Shown in pieces: positions 22,266 to 32,620 of a DNA stretch of 41,262 nt. A model generated the notes under the pieces. It was not told the origin of the DNA. It did no database searches and worked only from the letters and a program-made list of their open reading frames with translations. Position 1 is the first letter of the stretch. Each line of letters begins with the position of its first letter. The stretch is from Gymnopus androsaceus JB14 (taxonomy: Eukaryota > Basidiomycota > Agaricomycetes > Agaricales > Omphalotaceae). The stretch spans positions 1 to 41,262 of the forward strand of contig ML769855.1 of assembly GCA_009733575.1 (NCBI GenBank). The letters are read 5' to 3'. A program made the position numbers and the translations under genes.

Positions 22266-22615
22266 TGTCAGATTATGAACCTTTTACTACTTCATTCCCT
22301 TTTCTAGCAATCCCCTTTCCTTATACGTATTGACTAACCGCACCGACTCGTTCCCGTGTCCCATCGTCTCACGCCCTCAGGCCTTACATATGATTTCCCT
22401 CGATGGTTGATACCTCAGTCGTTTACTCGCCGTAACCGTCTGAGGTATGTTTCTCATTATATATATCCTTATATTCACACAACTAATACTCTACGTAGAC
22501 TCGAGACTGATTAGTCTCTCGTTCTAACAGGTAGAGTTAATACTTATAATATATATAGTCGTTTACTCGCCGTAACCGTCTGAGACTCGAGACTGATTAG
22601 TCTCTCGTTCTAACA
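22266..22615 (+). repeat. Left LTR of the Copia element
   Basis: Starts TGTCAGATTATGAACC and ends GTTCTAACA. Internally it carries two copies of gtcgtttactcgccgtaacc (22419 and 22558 regions) and two of gactcgagactgattagtct, so the LTR itself contains an imperfect duplication. An AT-rich tatatatatcc stretch may hold the promoter TATA. Confidence 0.95.
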
Positions 22616-22630
22616 GGTTATAGTGCCCCG
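22616..22630 (+). other. Probable primer-binding site
   Basis: GGTTATAGTGCCCCG directly follows the left LTR. It resembles the sequence complementary to the anticodon region of initiator tRNA-Met (GGTTATGAGCCC-like), the half-tRNA type of priming known from Drosophila copia. The match is imperfect. Confidence 0.5.
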
Positions 22631-22727
22631 TTGTGCTGTCTGCACCTAAACCGAAGGTTACAGAAATTGACTGTACAACTCACGAAACTGCGATACTCCT
22701 TTACGAGCGACCCTACGCATACCTGAC

Positions 22728-25700
22728 ATGTCGAGTTCTGGAGGAAACATGCTTCCCTTCACACTCAGTGACGAGCTTAAGCTCCGTGGACATGAGAACT
22801 ACAAAAGCTGGAAACAACAGATGTTGATCCAGGGGAAACCTAGAGGTCTTGATATCTATTGGGGCGGAAAGGCCACTGCTACTATCCATATCCCTACAGC
22901 TTCAACATCTACTAGCGGTGTTACTACCACCACCACCGCCGAAAAATCTGCAATCAACGATCTTAAACCTTCTGCACTCGAATTTGGACTTCACGAATCC
23001 GTTGCACTTTCATCAATCCTCGGCAACATTATAGACATCGATGGTGCCGGAATCGAAGAAGCATGGGACTCGAATGTAGTCTGGACATACCTCAACAAGC
23101 AGTACGGCCAACCTAGTGACCGTATGAGAACGATTATGGAGAAGGGAGCTTACCAACACTCGGTTCATCGAGGGAACCAAAGTCGCCGGAGAGGAGGTTA
23201 CATCGAGAAACTTCGAAGCCTCCGAAAAAAGGCAATGATGCCGGTTCTACGATAGATACTCCTCGATTCATCGTTATATTACTCGATTCATTTCCTGAAA
23301 GCTGGGACGTCATCACAACTCCCCTGTACAAGGAAAAGGACCTTACCTCTATTATCACCGATCTCACCATCCATGGCGAACGACTTATCAGCCGAGGGAT
23401 GTTGAACGAAAAAACAACGTCCACAATTCCAAAGGGAAGATACCGTCCAAGCTCTTCAGGCTACAATAACGGCACTCCAGGCCTGATATAGCTTCGCTAA
23501 AAGTAAACGGTCCTAGACCGAGGTTCTCGATGACGTCTGTTCGAATACAACGTGCCCTCGACCGAGGGGTCATACAATCCAGAAGTGCTGGAGCCTAGGT
23601 GGCGGAATCCAAGGTCAATACCCGGCATGGTGGAAAGGAAAACGAGACGTACCATTACCCTGCGGGCCATTTAGCTTCCTTCCGCACATCTCGCTTCAAC
23701 AACGATTAGGAGGTAGTATCAGCCAAGGAAGACATTATGCGCTGGATGGCACAGACAAACACAATTAACGTTGAAGCAATTATACGCACCAACCAACCTT
23801 CGATTGACCGTGTTGCAATGATTACCGCAAAAGTCCCTGACGCAATGTCCTCCGTATCGTTCGCTGACTCTGGAGCGACCATGCACTTCTTCAAAAGTCG
23901 CAGCGTCTTCACGGAGTATAAGGAGGTTTCGAACGCGATAGGATTTCAGCTAAGGAGGGTACCGGATTCAGTATTGCTGGATCTGGGAATGTGTCCATCA
24001 GGGTCGTCCATAATGGAGAGCAGAATACACTAACTTTTCGGGATGCCCTACACGCACCAGACATCAGTGCGAACCTCATATCGATCAGCCGACTTGACAA
24101 AATAGGATGGACAGTAATCTTCGGAGGTGGAAAGTCAGATTCTGCGATCCTAAACGGAAATCAGCAATTTGAAGGAGTGGAGAATGGAGGACTATACCTG
24201 GTATCCGGGTCCTTCATCTCAAACATCCCAACTGCCCTTGTTGCACGCTCGCTGCACAGTCCCAGTCCCAATGTCCATCATGCACCGAAGATTTAGCCAT
24301 GCATACGAACGACGTATCCTGGATGCAGTGAAAAGCGAGGATGTCAGTGGAATCGAATTAACATCAGATGATGCACCTGGCCGATTGCGAGGACTGTATC
24401 CTTGCCAAAATCAAACGACGGCCATTTGATGCTGATGTTGAAGAGGAAACTATTGTAGGCCGCCTGAACGAATGCGGATTTGTGGGGACCTGCGCGTGTC
24501 CGCTCGGTTGGAGGTGCATTATACGCCATACTACTAGATGACTTTGCTACATCTCGAGAAGAAATCGTACTTCCTTGAAGATCGAAAAGCATCCACGGTA
24601 CTTGAAGTATTAAAACTCTATAAAGCCGTACTCGAAGCAATCACTGGAATGCGAATAGTATTCTTTCGAACAGATAACGCACCTGAATTCTGGAGCGACC
24701 TAATCCAAACATGGTTCAAATCCGTTGGTATTATCCACATTCCAGGACCACCATATTCCTCTGCATCCAACGGTACTGCTGAACGTGGCATCGGTCACAG
24801 GACTGCACTCGTTCGAGCCATGCTACTAGATTCGGGACTCTCGGCGAAAGTGGTGGGCTGAAGCATGGGCGGCATCAGACATATCTGAAAATTTGTTGCC
24901 CTCATCACGAAAACCTGGGCTGAATCCCAGAAGTGACCTTCACGGGAAGGAAACAAGATGCGGGATATCTTCGAGTGTGGGGATGTTCAGCCTACGTGCA
25001 CATACCAAAGGAGTGGGGAAAAGATAAGGTCGATCCGCATGGTATGAAAGGAAGAATGATTGGATATGACTTGGAAAGTCATGGGACCTACCGGATCCTC
25101 ATCCCTGAAACCTCTGAAATCATCCGTTCACGAGATGTCGTATTCAAAGAGGGAACTGGACATCGCACCCTTACCACTGAGGGGGAATATTTTGCAGACG
25201 TTGATTCGAATGACAAAGATTACAACTTCCTTGTTACAAATCCTGCAGCTAGCTCGGATGCACCAAGCAATCCCATTCCTAATACAGATAAAGTCATACC
25301 TCCTGCCAAGAAGACTCGAACTCGAAAGAACTATGGTCCACCCACTCGTAAATCATCTAGACTCCAATCCCAAAAGACCCCGACCATCGAAACCAATGTT
25401 ACCGCTACTCCTGATGATGAATCGGAATTGTCAGATCTCACGGACTATGAGGAAAATCAAAATAAGAACGCAACTGCACTACTAGCTCCCATATCCTCCA
25501 TTGCTGAACCCGAAAATAGATTCATCCCAAAGTCGTACGAAGAATCCATGGAACCAGCGAGGAGATTCCAGCGATGGAAAAGGAAATGTTAAAATGGGTA
25601 GCGAGAGGCGTTGTTAACCAAGTTCCAAAAACGGAAGACATGAAACCCATAAAGGTTATGTGGGTGTTCGACTTGAAAGACGATACAAATGGATGTTTGA

Positions 25701-27082
25701 TTGAACGACGCGCACGGTGCGTCGTGAAAGGATACACCCAAATCAAAGGTGTCCATTACTGGATCACTCGAGCACAAGTCGCAAGATACGAATCTATCCG
25801 TATGCTTATCGCCATCATCGCATCCCTCGATCTCGCCATGTTTTCCTTCGATTTTACAGGAGCTTATCTCAACGCGGAACCACAAGGCGTTAATTACCTC
25901 GAAGTCCCAAAGGGATTTGAAAATTGGTTCTCAATCGATGGTACGGAAACTGTCCTACACATGCTATATAACGTCTATGGAACTATGGACGGAGGGGCTA
26001 ATTGGTTTATCGAATTGGATAACACCTTCACGGAACTTGGACATCGAGCTTCGAGAGCAGACCCATGCGTCCGCGTTCACCATTCCCCTCTTGGCAAAAC
26101 CATCTCGGCTACATATACCGATGATGTGATTGGAGGCTCGAAATCCAGAGAAGCCGGAGCTGCCGTTACAAAGGAGATGAGCGAGAGATATGAGCTTAAG
26201 GATCTTGGCCAACCGGACAAGATCCTAGGAATCTCAATCATTTTCGATAAAGATGCCGGAACCATTTCACTCCACCAACAATCGCTTATCCGTGAACTAG
26301 TCGATGAATGCAATATGAAAGGTTGTCGACCTAAATACACCCCACTTCCCCCTCACCTAAACCTCATCGATTCCCAACCTCTCCCAATTCCTGAAGCCGA
26401 TGCCATATATATGGCTGACAAACCATACCGCGGTGCACTCGGAAAGATGAACCACATTGCAAATGGAACACGACTCGATGTCTCCTACACCGTTAGCTTC
26501 CTCATGACTTTCGCGACAGATCCCCGTACAGTCCACTGGAGACTTGTCCAACATTGTGTCGCTTACCTTGACACAACTATTGCCCGTTTGATCACTTACC
26601 ACCGCAACGCCCCTATCAAACTTCTTGGCTACACCGATGGATCATATGCTGATAACCCAGAAACCAGAAAATCGACCGCCGGTTACGTTTTCATCATGGC
26701 GGGAGGTCCGGTTTCTTGGAGAGCTAAATCACAGGATCGGGTTGGAACTTCTACAGCAGAGGTGGAATACGTAGGACTATCGGAATCCGGGATGCACGGG
26801 ATGTGGATGACAAAATGGCTTCGAGAGGTGGAATTATTTGAAGATGGGCCTATCGAAATCAAGGCCGATAACAACGCCGCTATCAGTATTGCCAATAGAA
26901 CTGTCCCCGGGCATTCGAAAATTAAACATATCGACGTTAAACATCATTGGATTCAAGAAGCCATTGTAAAGAAGGACGTTTCGGTTTCATATGTCCCAAC
27001 AAACGATAACATTGCAGATATATTCACTAAATCATTGGGTAGGGTCCAACTCAAAAAATTGTTGGGTCTAATGGGAATGTAG
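22728..27082 (+). pseudogene. Copia gag-pol polyprotein, several frameshifts
   Basis: Gag begins at ATG 22728 (MSSSGGNMLPFTLSDELKLR; LRGHENYKSWKQQM). Shifts near 23150-23240 lead to LRSLRKKANDAGSTIDTPRF. Later come protease DSGATMHFF (about 23868), the GAG-pre-integrase ALHAPDISANLISISRLDK, integrase fragments FRTDNAPEF and GPPYSSASNGTAERG, and a basic linker. A long intact frame (25574-27082) then carries reverse transcriptase (VMWVFDLK, FDFTGAYLNAE, ATYTDDVIGGS with the two catalytic aspartates) and RNase H (TDGSYADN, STAEVEYVGLSE, ADNNAAI, HIDVKHHW). Frames change at least four times before RT, so the polyprotein is not translatable. Protease, integrase and RT/RNase H would act in the cytoplasmic particle and at integration. 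Confidence 0.95.
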
Positions 27083-27090
27083 AACCTCTA

Positions 27091-27103
27091 GGTTCAGAGG
27101 GAG
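27091..27103 (+). other. Polypurine tract
   Basis: GGTTCAGAGGGAG lies immediately before the right LTR, in the position where plus-strand DNA synthesis is primed. Confidence 0.65.
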
Positions 27104-27450
27104 TGTCAGATTATGAATCTTTTACTACTTCATTCCCTTTTCTAGCAATCTCCTTTCCTTATATGTATTGACTAACCGCACCGACTCGTTCCCGTGTCCC
27201 ATTGTCCCACGCCCTCAGGCCTTACATATGATTTCCCTCGATGGTTGATACCTCAGTCGTTTACTTGCCGTAACCGTCTGAGGTATGTTTCTCATTATAT
27301 ATATCCTTATATTCACATAACTAATACTCTACGTAGACTCGAGACTGATTAGTCTCTCGTTCTAACAGGTAGAGTTATACTTTAATATATTAGTCGTTTA
27401 CTCGCCGTAACCGTCTGAGACTCGAGACTGATTAGTCTCTTGTTCTAACA
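27104..27450 (+). repeat. Right LTR of the Copia element
   Basis: Aligned with the left LTR it shows seven C-to-T changes and one T-to-C. Four of the seven are CpG to TpG (tacg/tatg, atcg/attg, actcg/acttg, tctcg/tcttg). There are also three one-base-scale indels in the AT-rich part. Confidence 0.95.
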
Positions 27451-27575
27451 GAATGGATTTATACCTTCGAGGCCGATCTCGATTGTCCAAGGTATGAGAC
27501 GAGACTGCTACATTGTAGACAGTCTATGAAATGATGGAAGTAAGGATAACTTGATTAGACGCCTGAATGCGGGGT
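27451..27575. repeat. Inverted repeat bracketing the Ulp1 cluster, left arm
   Basis: About 120 bp (gaatggatttataccttcga ... gattagacgcctgaatgcg) pair in inverted orientation with 37936-38056 at about 90% identity by eye. It begins exactly at the end of the Copia LTR, so its outer part is missing. The left gene fragment (fatty acid synthase) starts within about 10 bp of its inner edge. Confidence 0.85.
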
Positions 27576-27582
27576 ACATGGC

Positions 27583-28525
27583 ACCTTCGATAGTAAACTC
27601 TCCGCGAGCCTCCATCTCCCAGCGAGTATGCAAACTACCCCAAGGCCCAACTTCACCAGAACCTGTGACGACTATAACTTTCTCTAAATCGATCAGACCA
27701 CAAAGTTTGGTGAAATTGACAAGAGTTTCCTGAGTCTCGAGATCAGGGAAGTTGAAGCAGAAATTAGCGTGAGGGAGAATGTTGACAGTCTGGATCAAAC
27801 GTTCTGCATCAACTCCGTTGAGAATCTTGTAGTCGGCGGCGTTGTCACGAGCGATAGCGCGATGGAGATCACTCTTCTTCATTAGAGAGCTTCGAATACG
27901 AGTAGTGATTTTGGCCAGGTCAGGGAGTTGGTCCATCCCACCATTGAGATCAGCCCAGATCGGTTCAACTTGGGTGATACTGAAAAGAAGAGGGTGCATA
28001 AGACCTAGGATGTTGAAAGCCATCTCCTTCGCAGAGAATTTGCGCGCCATAGCTTTTGAGCTCGTGAGCAACAATGTTTGTTGGCCCCATAAGCGTGGTA
28101 CCACGAGTCCACCTAGTAAAAGAACGTTAGAAATGACCGAGGCTCGACAAAACTTGCAATGTACCCAATGACAGCCCCAGCAAGACAAAGACATTCACCC
28201 CAGCTTTCTGATGCCCAACGCTGGAAGAGCATTTCCAAAGAGATCTTTGACTCGGAGTACAAGCCGTCATTACCGAACAAACCGTGGTTGGGGGATAGAG
28301 GGAGAATGACCTGTGTCGGACGGGTGAGGAATTGCCGGCTGGCTTTCTTTCCCTTTACTGCTCCCAGAATACGCAACAAGTTGGTCAACATGATGCGGTG
28401 AGCCAACTCGGACTTGTCGTCGATACCGTCAATCTCACGGCCGTTCTCCGGAATGCCAGGAAGAATGAAATCAAGATCCATCCCGAGAGTGCTTTGAGCC
28501 TTGGTTGAAAGCTACAGCGGTAAGA
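27583..28525 (-). pseudogene. FAS2: Fatty acid synthase alpha subunit fragment (ketoreductase to ketosynthase linker)
   Basis: On the minus strand FNQGSK (about 28522) is followed after a ~36-bp deletion by [19 protein letters not shown], then [40 protein letters not shown] and [23 protein letters not shown]...TACTAG intron (about 28164-28113) follows, then WTRGT-LMGPTNIVAHEL, AFNILGLMHPLLFSITQVEP and VVTGSGEVGPWGSLHTRWEM, ending GEFTIEG. These are the ketoreductase domain and following linker of the fungal type I FAS alpha chain, a cytosolic ~1,880-residue enzyme; about 300 residues remain. One deletion and one frameshift (near 28055) disable it. The retained intron means capture at DNA level, not from mRNA. 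It lies inside the inverted repeat and in the same sense as the promoter-bearing repeat at 28747-29659. Confidence 0.9.
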
Positions 28526-28746
28526 GCAGGTCCACGCAAAAGATGCATCAAGGTGTCCATGAGCAGTAGCGTGAGACAAACGGAGAAGACAAATGGAGAT
28601 GACCGGGAATGGCATCGATATCAACCAAGTCAACCAAAATCTTGATGTGGACAAAACACAAGACATGTTAAACGGATCCAATGACATAGACGGAGCAACG
28701 CACCGGAGTAGAAAGAATAATATTATTCAGGGCGGTCCTGAAGCAT

Positions 28747-29659
28747 CTGAGCTCGGGGCGATATGCATCCGATTTGAACTCGGGGTCTCGAGAAGGCCAT
28801 TGGTCTGATGAAAAAATTGGGGTCAGTAAAGCTTCATACCAGAAATGGCTTAATGAGAGCATACCAATGAAAAGAGGATGTATATTGGAACGCAAACGGC
28901 TTGAGTGCAGCTAGCAAGAAGATTCGACAGATCCACTTCAATGGGACCAGTGAGACTACAGAATAAGACGCAAGGTTGGGTATATGGGACGGCTTATAAG
29001 ATGAGTATGCCGAGTATGGCTTGCTACATTGTGATTCAATCTATGGCCAAGATATGAGTTCAACGCCAATTCAACTCCATTGGAGACATACCGAGTTAAG
29101 ATCATGACGCCCTTATTCGATGGTAAAAAGTAATTAAAGCAAATCAAAAATAAAATACAGAGAAAGCAGCCTCTGAACTTTTTGACAGCGGCTGAATTTG
29201 ACCTGTAAGTGGCTTCAACTTGCGATTCAGCTGTCAATAGCAAGGTTTAAAGACCGTACTGTATAAAAGATTGGCAAAGTTACTAGTGGCAGAAAAAAAG
29301 CCAGCAAGTTGGAAAAGCATTTGGCTGAGTACAGCCTGAAATTCGCTACGAGACGAAAGACAGCGCGATAAAGAACTGTGCGGTTCCTTTGGGATGCTGA
29401 ACTTACAGTCTGCAAGTTGTTTTGAAAGTGAATGATTTGGCTGAGTACAGCCTGAAATTGGGGTTGAGATTGTTTCAGAGTTGATAGCGGCTGAATACAG
29501 TCTGCAAATTGACCAAAGAATCCTGCGTTCAACATTCAAGATCCATACAGAGACGAGAGAGAGAGGAAACGGTGCTCAGTTGAGCGGTTACATGGTGATG
29601 GCGGAACTTGAGAGACGACATTGGCGTCTAAATCGTGGGCAATCAGGAGATTAGGTGTT
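28747..29659 (-). repeat. ~0.9-kb inverted repeat R2, left copy (promoter-like plus 5' exons)
   Basis: Read on the minus strand, this matches 38093-39085 from aacacctaatctcctg to ccccgagctcaga. It contains three copies of the 14-bp palindrome, then a poorly coding stretch with splice-like signals (tcgGTATGTctcc and a second GTATGC near the end), and the frame DPEFKSDAYRPELR, which continues into CFRTALNNIILSTP before a stop. The right copy holds an extra ~72-bp tandem duplication. Its position suggests a promoter and first exons placed upstream of the FAS2 fragment. Confidence 0.8.
29323..29502 (-). promoter_or_regulatory. Three copies of the palindromic motif in R2 left
   Basis: GGCTGAGTACAGCC at 29323-29336 and 29439-29452, and GGCTGAATACAGTC at 29489-29502, each followed by TG(C)AAATT on the plus strand. 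Relative to a minus-strand gene they point the same way as the copies upstream of the Ulp1 genes. Confidence 0.7.
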
Positions 29660-29946
29660 CCATGCGCCTGCAGATTTGGCCTTACAATACATGCATCAGC
29701 CAGGACTTGAGCCTAAAACTCTTGCTCCATATGATTCTACTCGTACCATATATCATGTAGTAGGTAAGAAAAAATACAAAATCGCATGGTAGAGTAGTAA
29801 CGTTTTGAGATACAAAGGAATCAACTTGTGTATTGTCCATGTTGGATAGGATTCGAACCATTCCGGTAGTAGGATGCACAGGACAGCAGTACAAGCAAGA
29901 AGAGATAGAAATGACACGTGTACAACAAGTTTTCGACATATTATCA

Positions 29947-31396
29947 TCAGAGGCAACCTTTGTTCAACAGTTCCTGAGCCAATCTCAAATGCTTGCCAAC
30001 CATATCGTCAGTAAATCATAGGCGGTGCGTCGCATCCAAGCTTCCATCCACAAAACCCAGGTCAATGATGTGTGTCTGAGGTGCCAAAGCGTATGGACAC
30101 CGCAATCATACATATTGGGCTGAAATGGCACCTGGAATATGCTTTTAGTGAGAGGCCAAGCAGAGCGATTAGATACAGCGTACTTTGGCGTGGGGATCGT
30201 ACTTCCAGTCAGCCAAGTCACCTCTTAAGTGTACAACTTCATTTCAGGAACAAATGACTGCCAAGGTCTCCGCAAGCCACATCAAAGCCTGATGAACAAT
30301 TAGCCCATAATACGCGCCATCTTGTTTTACAGAAGTACCATCATCAATTCTTTGTTTTTGCGTTGTTCTGGGGGTTTACAGCGATTCGTTAAACACAGGT
30401 CTCGGAGACTGTTGTATATATTGATGCATTTCCACTTATAGTCAATGCAGGCTGAATACCAATGATTTCTGTTGCCATTGATAGGGATAAAGACTTGGTC
30501 AAACATAGCAAGTTTTTGGGCTCGCTGAGAATGAGAAGTTAGACGTAAAGCTGACCTTGAAGAGAAGAAGCTTACTTGAGATTTATTCGCCCACCTCTAT
30601 AGCTTATATCAGAGCGTATTGTTGCCAACCAGCTGATCAATAGAATAGACCTTGCTACAGTTGCCATTATCTTGGAACAAATGGTTAACCGGAAAAAAAG
30701 AACTAAGGCCTAAGGTCACGCGAGACTGGGTACACCATTTTTTGACAAAGTGGTTGATAATCTCGTCATCTACCCATTGACGAACTCCCAACGTCGCAAA
30801 ATGTTTCCAGTCCACATACTTTGTAATAGAAGTACTGATGTTAGGATATTGCACACGGGCCTACTATGGTGTTCAGAAGCAGCCATTATCAGTATAAAGG
30901 CATCACATACCAAGCTGATGAGATGTGCAAGTTGTTCACGACTTGCATCCGGATAGTCATCCAGTGTTTGCCAAAACCCAGACAGGGTCGTTCTTTGAAC
31001 ACTCAAGGCCACCTCCAACAATTTAGTCAAGCCATTCACTGCAATAAGAATCGAAGGATTGGCAGTGTGGCCTGGGAGGCAAAGAAGAATTCCCTGTCGC
31101 AAATCCCGGCCATCTTTTAGGATATCGATGCAACGAGCAAGAAAGGAAAGTTGAGAAGTGAGTGAGTAGTACGTTTCATCATTGAGAGCCTTGGCAGTAG
31201 GAACGGGAATGGCAAACAAACAACTGCAATCAGCAAACGTAGGTCTATTTTTCCGCAATAATTCCGAGGATCCAGGAAGAAACGATTCAAGCAGGTCCAT
31301 GTTGGTTTTGAGTCTGGACAGAAAGACGCTCATACAGGTGCAGGATTCACCGAACAGTGGACATATGATGGGTGCACATAATGCTGTTTTCCGCAT
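29947..31396 (-). pseudogene. Ulp1/C48 SUMO-protease-like gene B, decayed
   Basis: ATG at 31396 starts a ~180-residue leading region without known domain (MRKTALCAPIICPLFGE...). A shift near 30857 leads to QWVDDEIINHFVKKWC and LSSFFPVNHLFQ, the opening of the Ulp1 fold. After an intron (30575-30525) comes the His block NHWYSACIDYKWKCINIYNS, then MWLAETLAVICS, an intron, and FQPNMYDCGVHTLWHLRH with the Gln and Cys. The catalytic Asp, 17 residues after His, is Asn (IYNS; gene A has IYDS). In-frame TGA/TAG codons occur at NTL-stop-YKL-stop-RW, CS-stop-NE and RL-stop-FTDD, plus small indels. The family cleaves SUMO precursors and conjugates and is often carried by fungal KDZ-type transposons. This copy is inactive. 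Confidence 0.85.
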
Positions 31397-31491
31397 TCAA
31401 ATCCTTGCTCTGGATTCTTTTCAGCGGAATGCAGGATGGGAGAGGAAAGACTAAATACCTATCGCTAGCAATTCACGGCATTGGAGGAAGT

Positions 31492-31576
31492 AGCTGAATA
31501 CAGCCTACAATCTGAGTTGAAAGTTTGAGTAAGATTTTGGGGGCTATGAAATTACGCTAAGCGGCTAAATACAGCC
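31492..31576 (-). promoter_or_regulatory. Two copies of the palindromic motif upstream of Ulp1 gene B
   Basis: AGCTGAATACAGCC (31492-31505) followed by TACAATCTGAG, and GGCTAAATACAGCC (31563-31576) followed by TGC. They lie about 95-180 bp before the start codon at 31396. Confidence 0.7.
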
Positions 31577-31725
31577 TGCTGAACAAGGGAAAAAGAGAGG
31601 ATGATAGGAGCTGGCCAAAGAAGATACAGAAGGATACGAAGTAGTATAATGGAAAGAAGTTTTGAGATGAGCGCTTAGTAGCATCTCTGACAGTTCAGCA
31701 TTAATTCCAAATAACTATATACAAT

Positions 31726-32329
31726 CTACAGAATCTCAATATTTGAACTACTGTAGAGCATCTGCTCGTGAAGCTTGGCATTCAAGTGCCTACTTCGGTC
31801 GGGAGTGGAAGGCTTAGATGCAGATAAAGCCTTAGATGCGGGTATAGCTAGCTCACAGGCGATGAGAAATTAATAGCACAAAGAGGGGCACTGAAACTCA
31901 CGGAAGACTTCATCGAAAGCACCCACCGTGTTGTACCGTTGCAGTTTCTGCTCAAGACGGTAAGGTTTTTGCGGGGTGTTGGGGGCGGTAGGGGCTAGTT
32001 TATAGGTAGCAAATAATCAGAGTGGTGCTACAGTGCTGAATGTAATAAAACACACCATCTTCAACATGTCCTTTTCGATATCTTGACTGTTTTCAAATTT
32101 GAGCTTGGAGTACTAGTGCCATATTGCATTTATCTGTGTGGAACAGAGCAAAGTCCACGTACAATTTTTTTTAGGGATACAGGTTATATGCGAAAGCAGT
32201 CTTTGTCTCGCTGTGAGTGGCATTGTTGAGACAGCCTGAGTGAAACAGAGATAGGAGCCACATACCAAGCGGATTGAAACAAAGATGGCTAGAATAGCGA
32301 TTGAGAAGTCGATGTTGTGGGGGAACCAT
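31726..32329 (-). pseudogene. Unknown small gene C between the two Ulp1 genes
   Basis: Four exons join without any frameshift: 32329-32266 (ATG), 32210-32056, 31994-31902 and 31851-31726 (stop TAG). Introns are 48-61 nt with GT...AG ends. The product would be 145 residues: MVPPQHRLLNRYSS, a Cys/Trp-containing middle, INAIWH-stop-YSKLKFENSQ and a Ser/Pro-rich tail (PASKALSASKPSTPDRSRHL). The only interruption is one in-frame TAG at 32113-32115, which one transition would turn into CAG or TGG. I do not recognise the family. It shares strand with A and B, and its start lies about 290 bp after the end of A. No convincing palindromic motif precedes it, so it could also be the tail of a longer model. 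Confidence 0.45.
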
Positions 32330-32620
32330 CACATTCAAGAACAGGAGTGAACCGTCAAGTCGACCGACCGACCATTATTTATATAGCGCGCTTTTGCTTG
32401 TACCAAAATAGAGCACACACATGAGGCATATTAGAACGCGTATCAATACAGTCATATTGCAATTGCCAACTCTCTACATGTAACCAGGCATCATCCAGAA
32501 ATCAACCGCGTCAGTCTGATTTGAGGCTGAAATAAGCAAGAAGTATCCTAGTGCTAGGGCTAGTCCTGGACATTTATTTTGAAAAAAGAAATTTGACGAT
32601 AAATAGTAGCAAATGTACAA

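Larger units (their letters stand above)
22266..27450 (+). mobile_element. Ty1/Copia LTR retrotransposon, 5.2 kb, defective
   Basis: LTRs of 350 and 347 bp (TGTCAG...TAACA) flank a gag-pol region in Copia order (protease, integrase, reverse transcriptase, RNase H). The LTRs differ by about eight substitutions plus a few small indels. The bases outside the LTRs (aaagc on the left, gaatg on the right) do not match, so no target-site duplication is visible. The left flank is the SAM-like pseudogene and the right flank is the inverted repeat of the Ulp1 cluster, which suggests rearrangement through this element. Confidence 0.95.
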
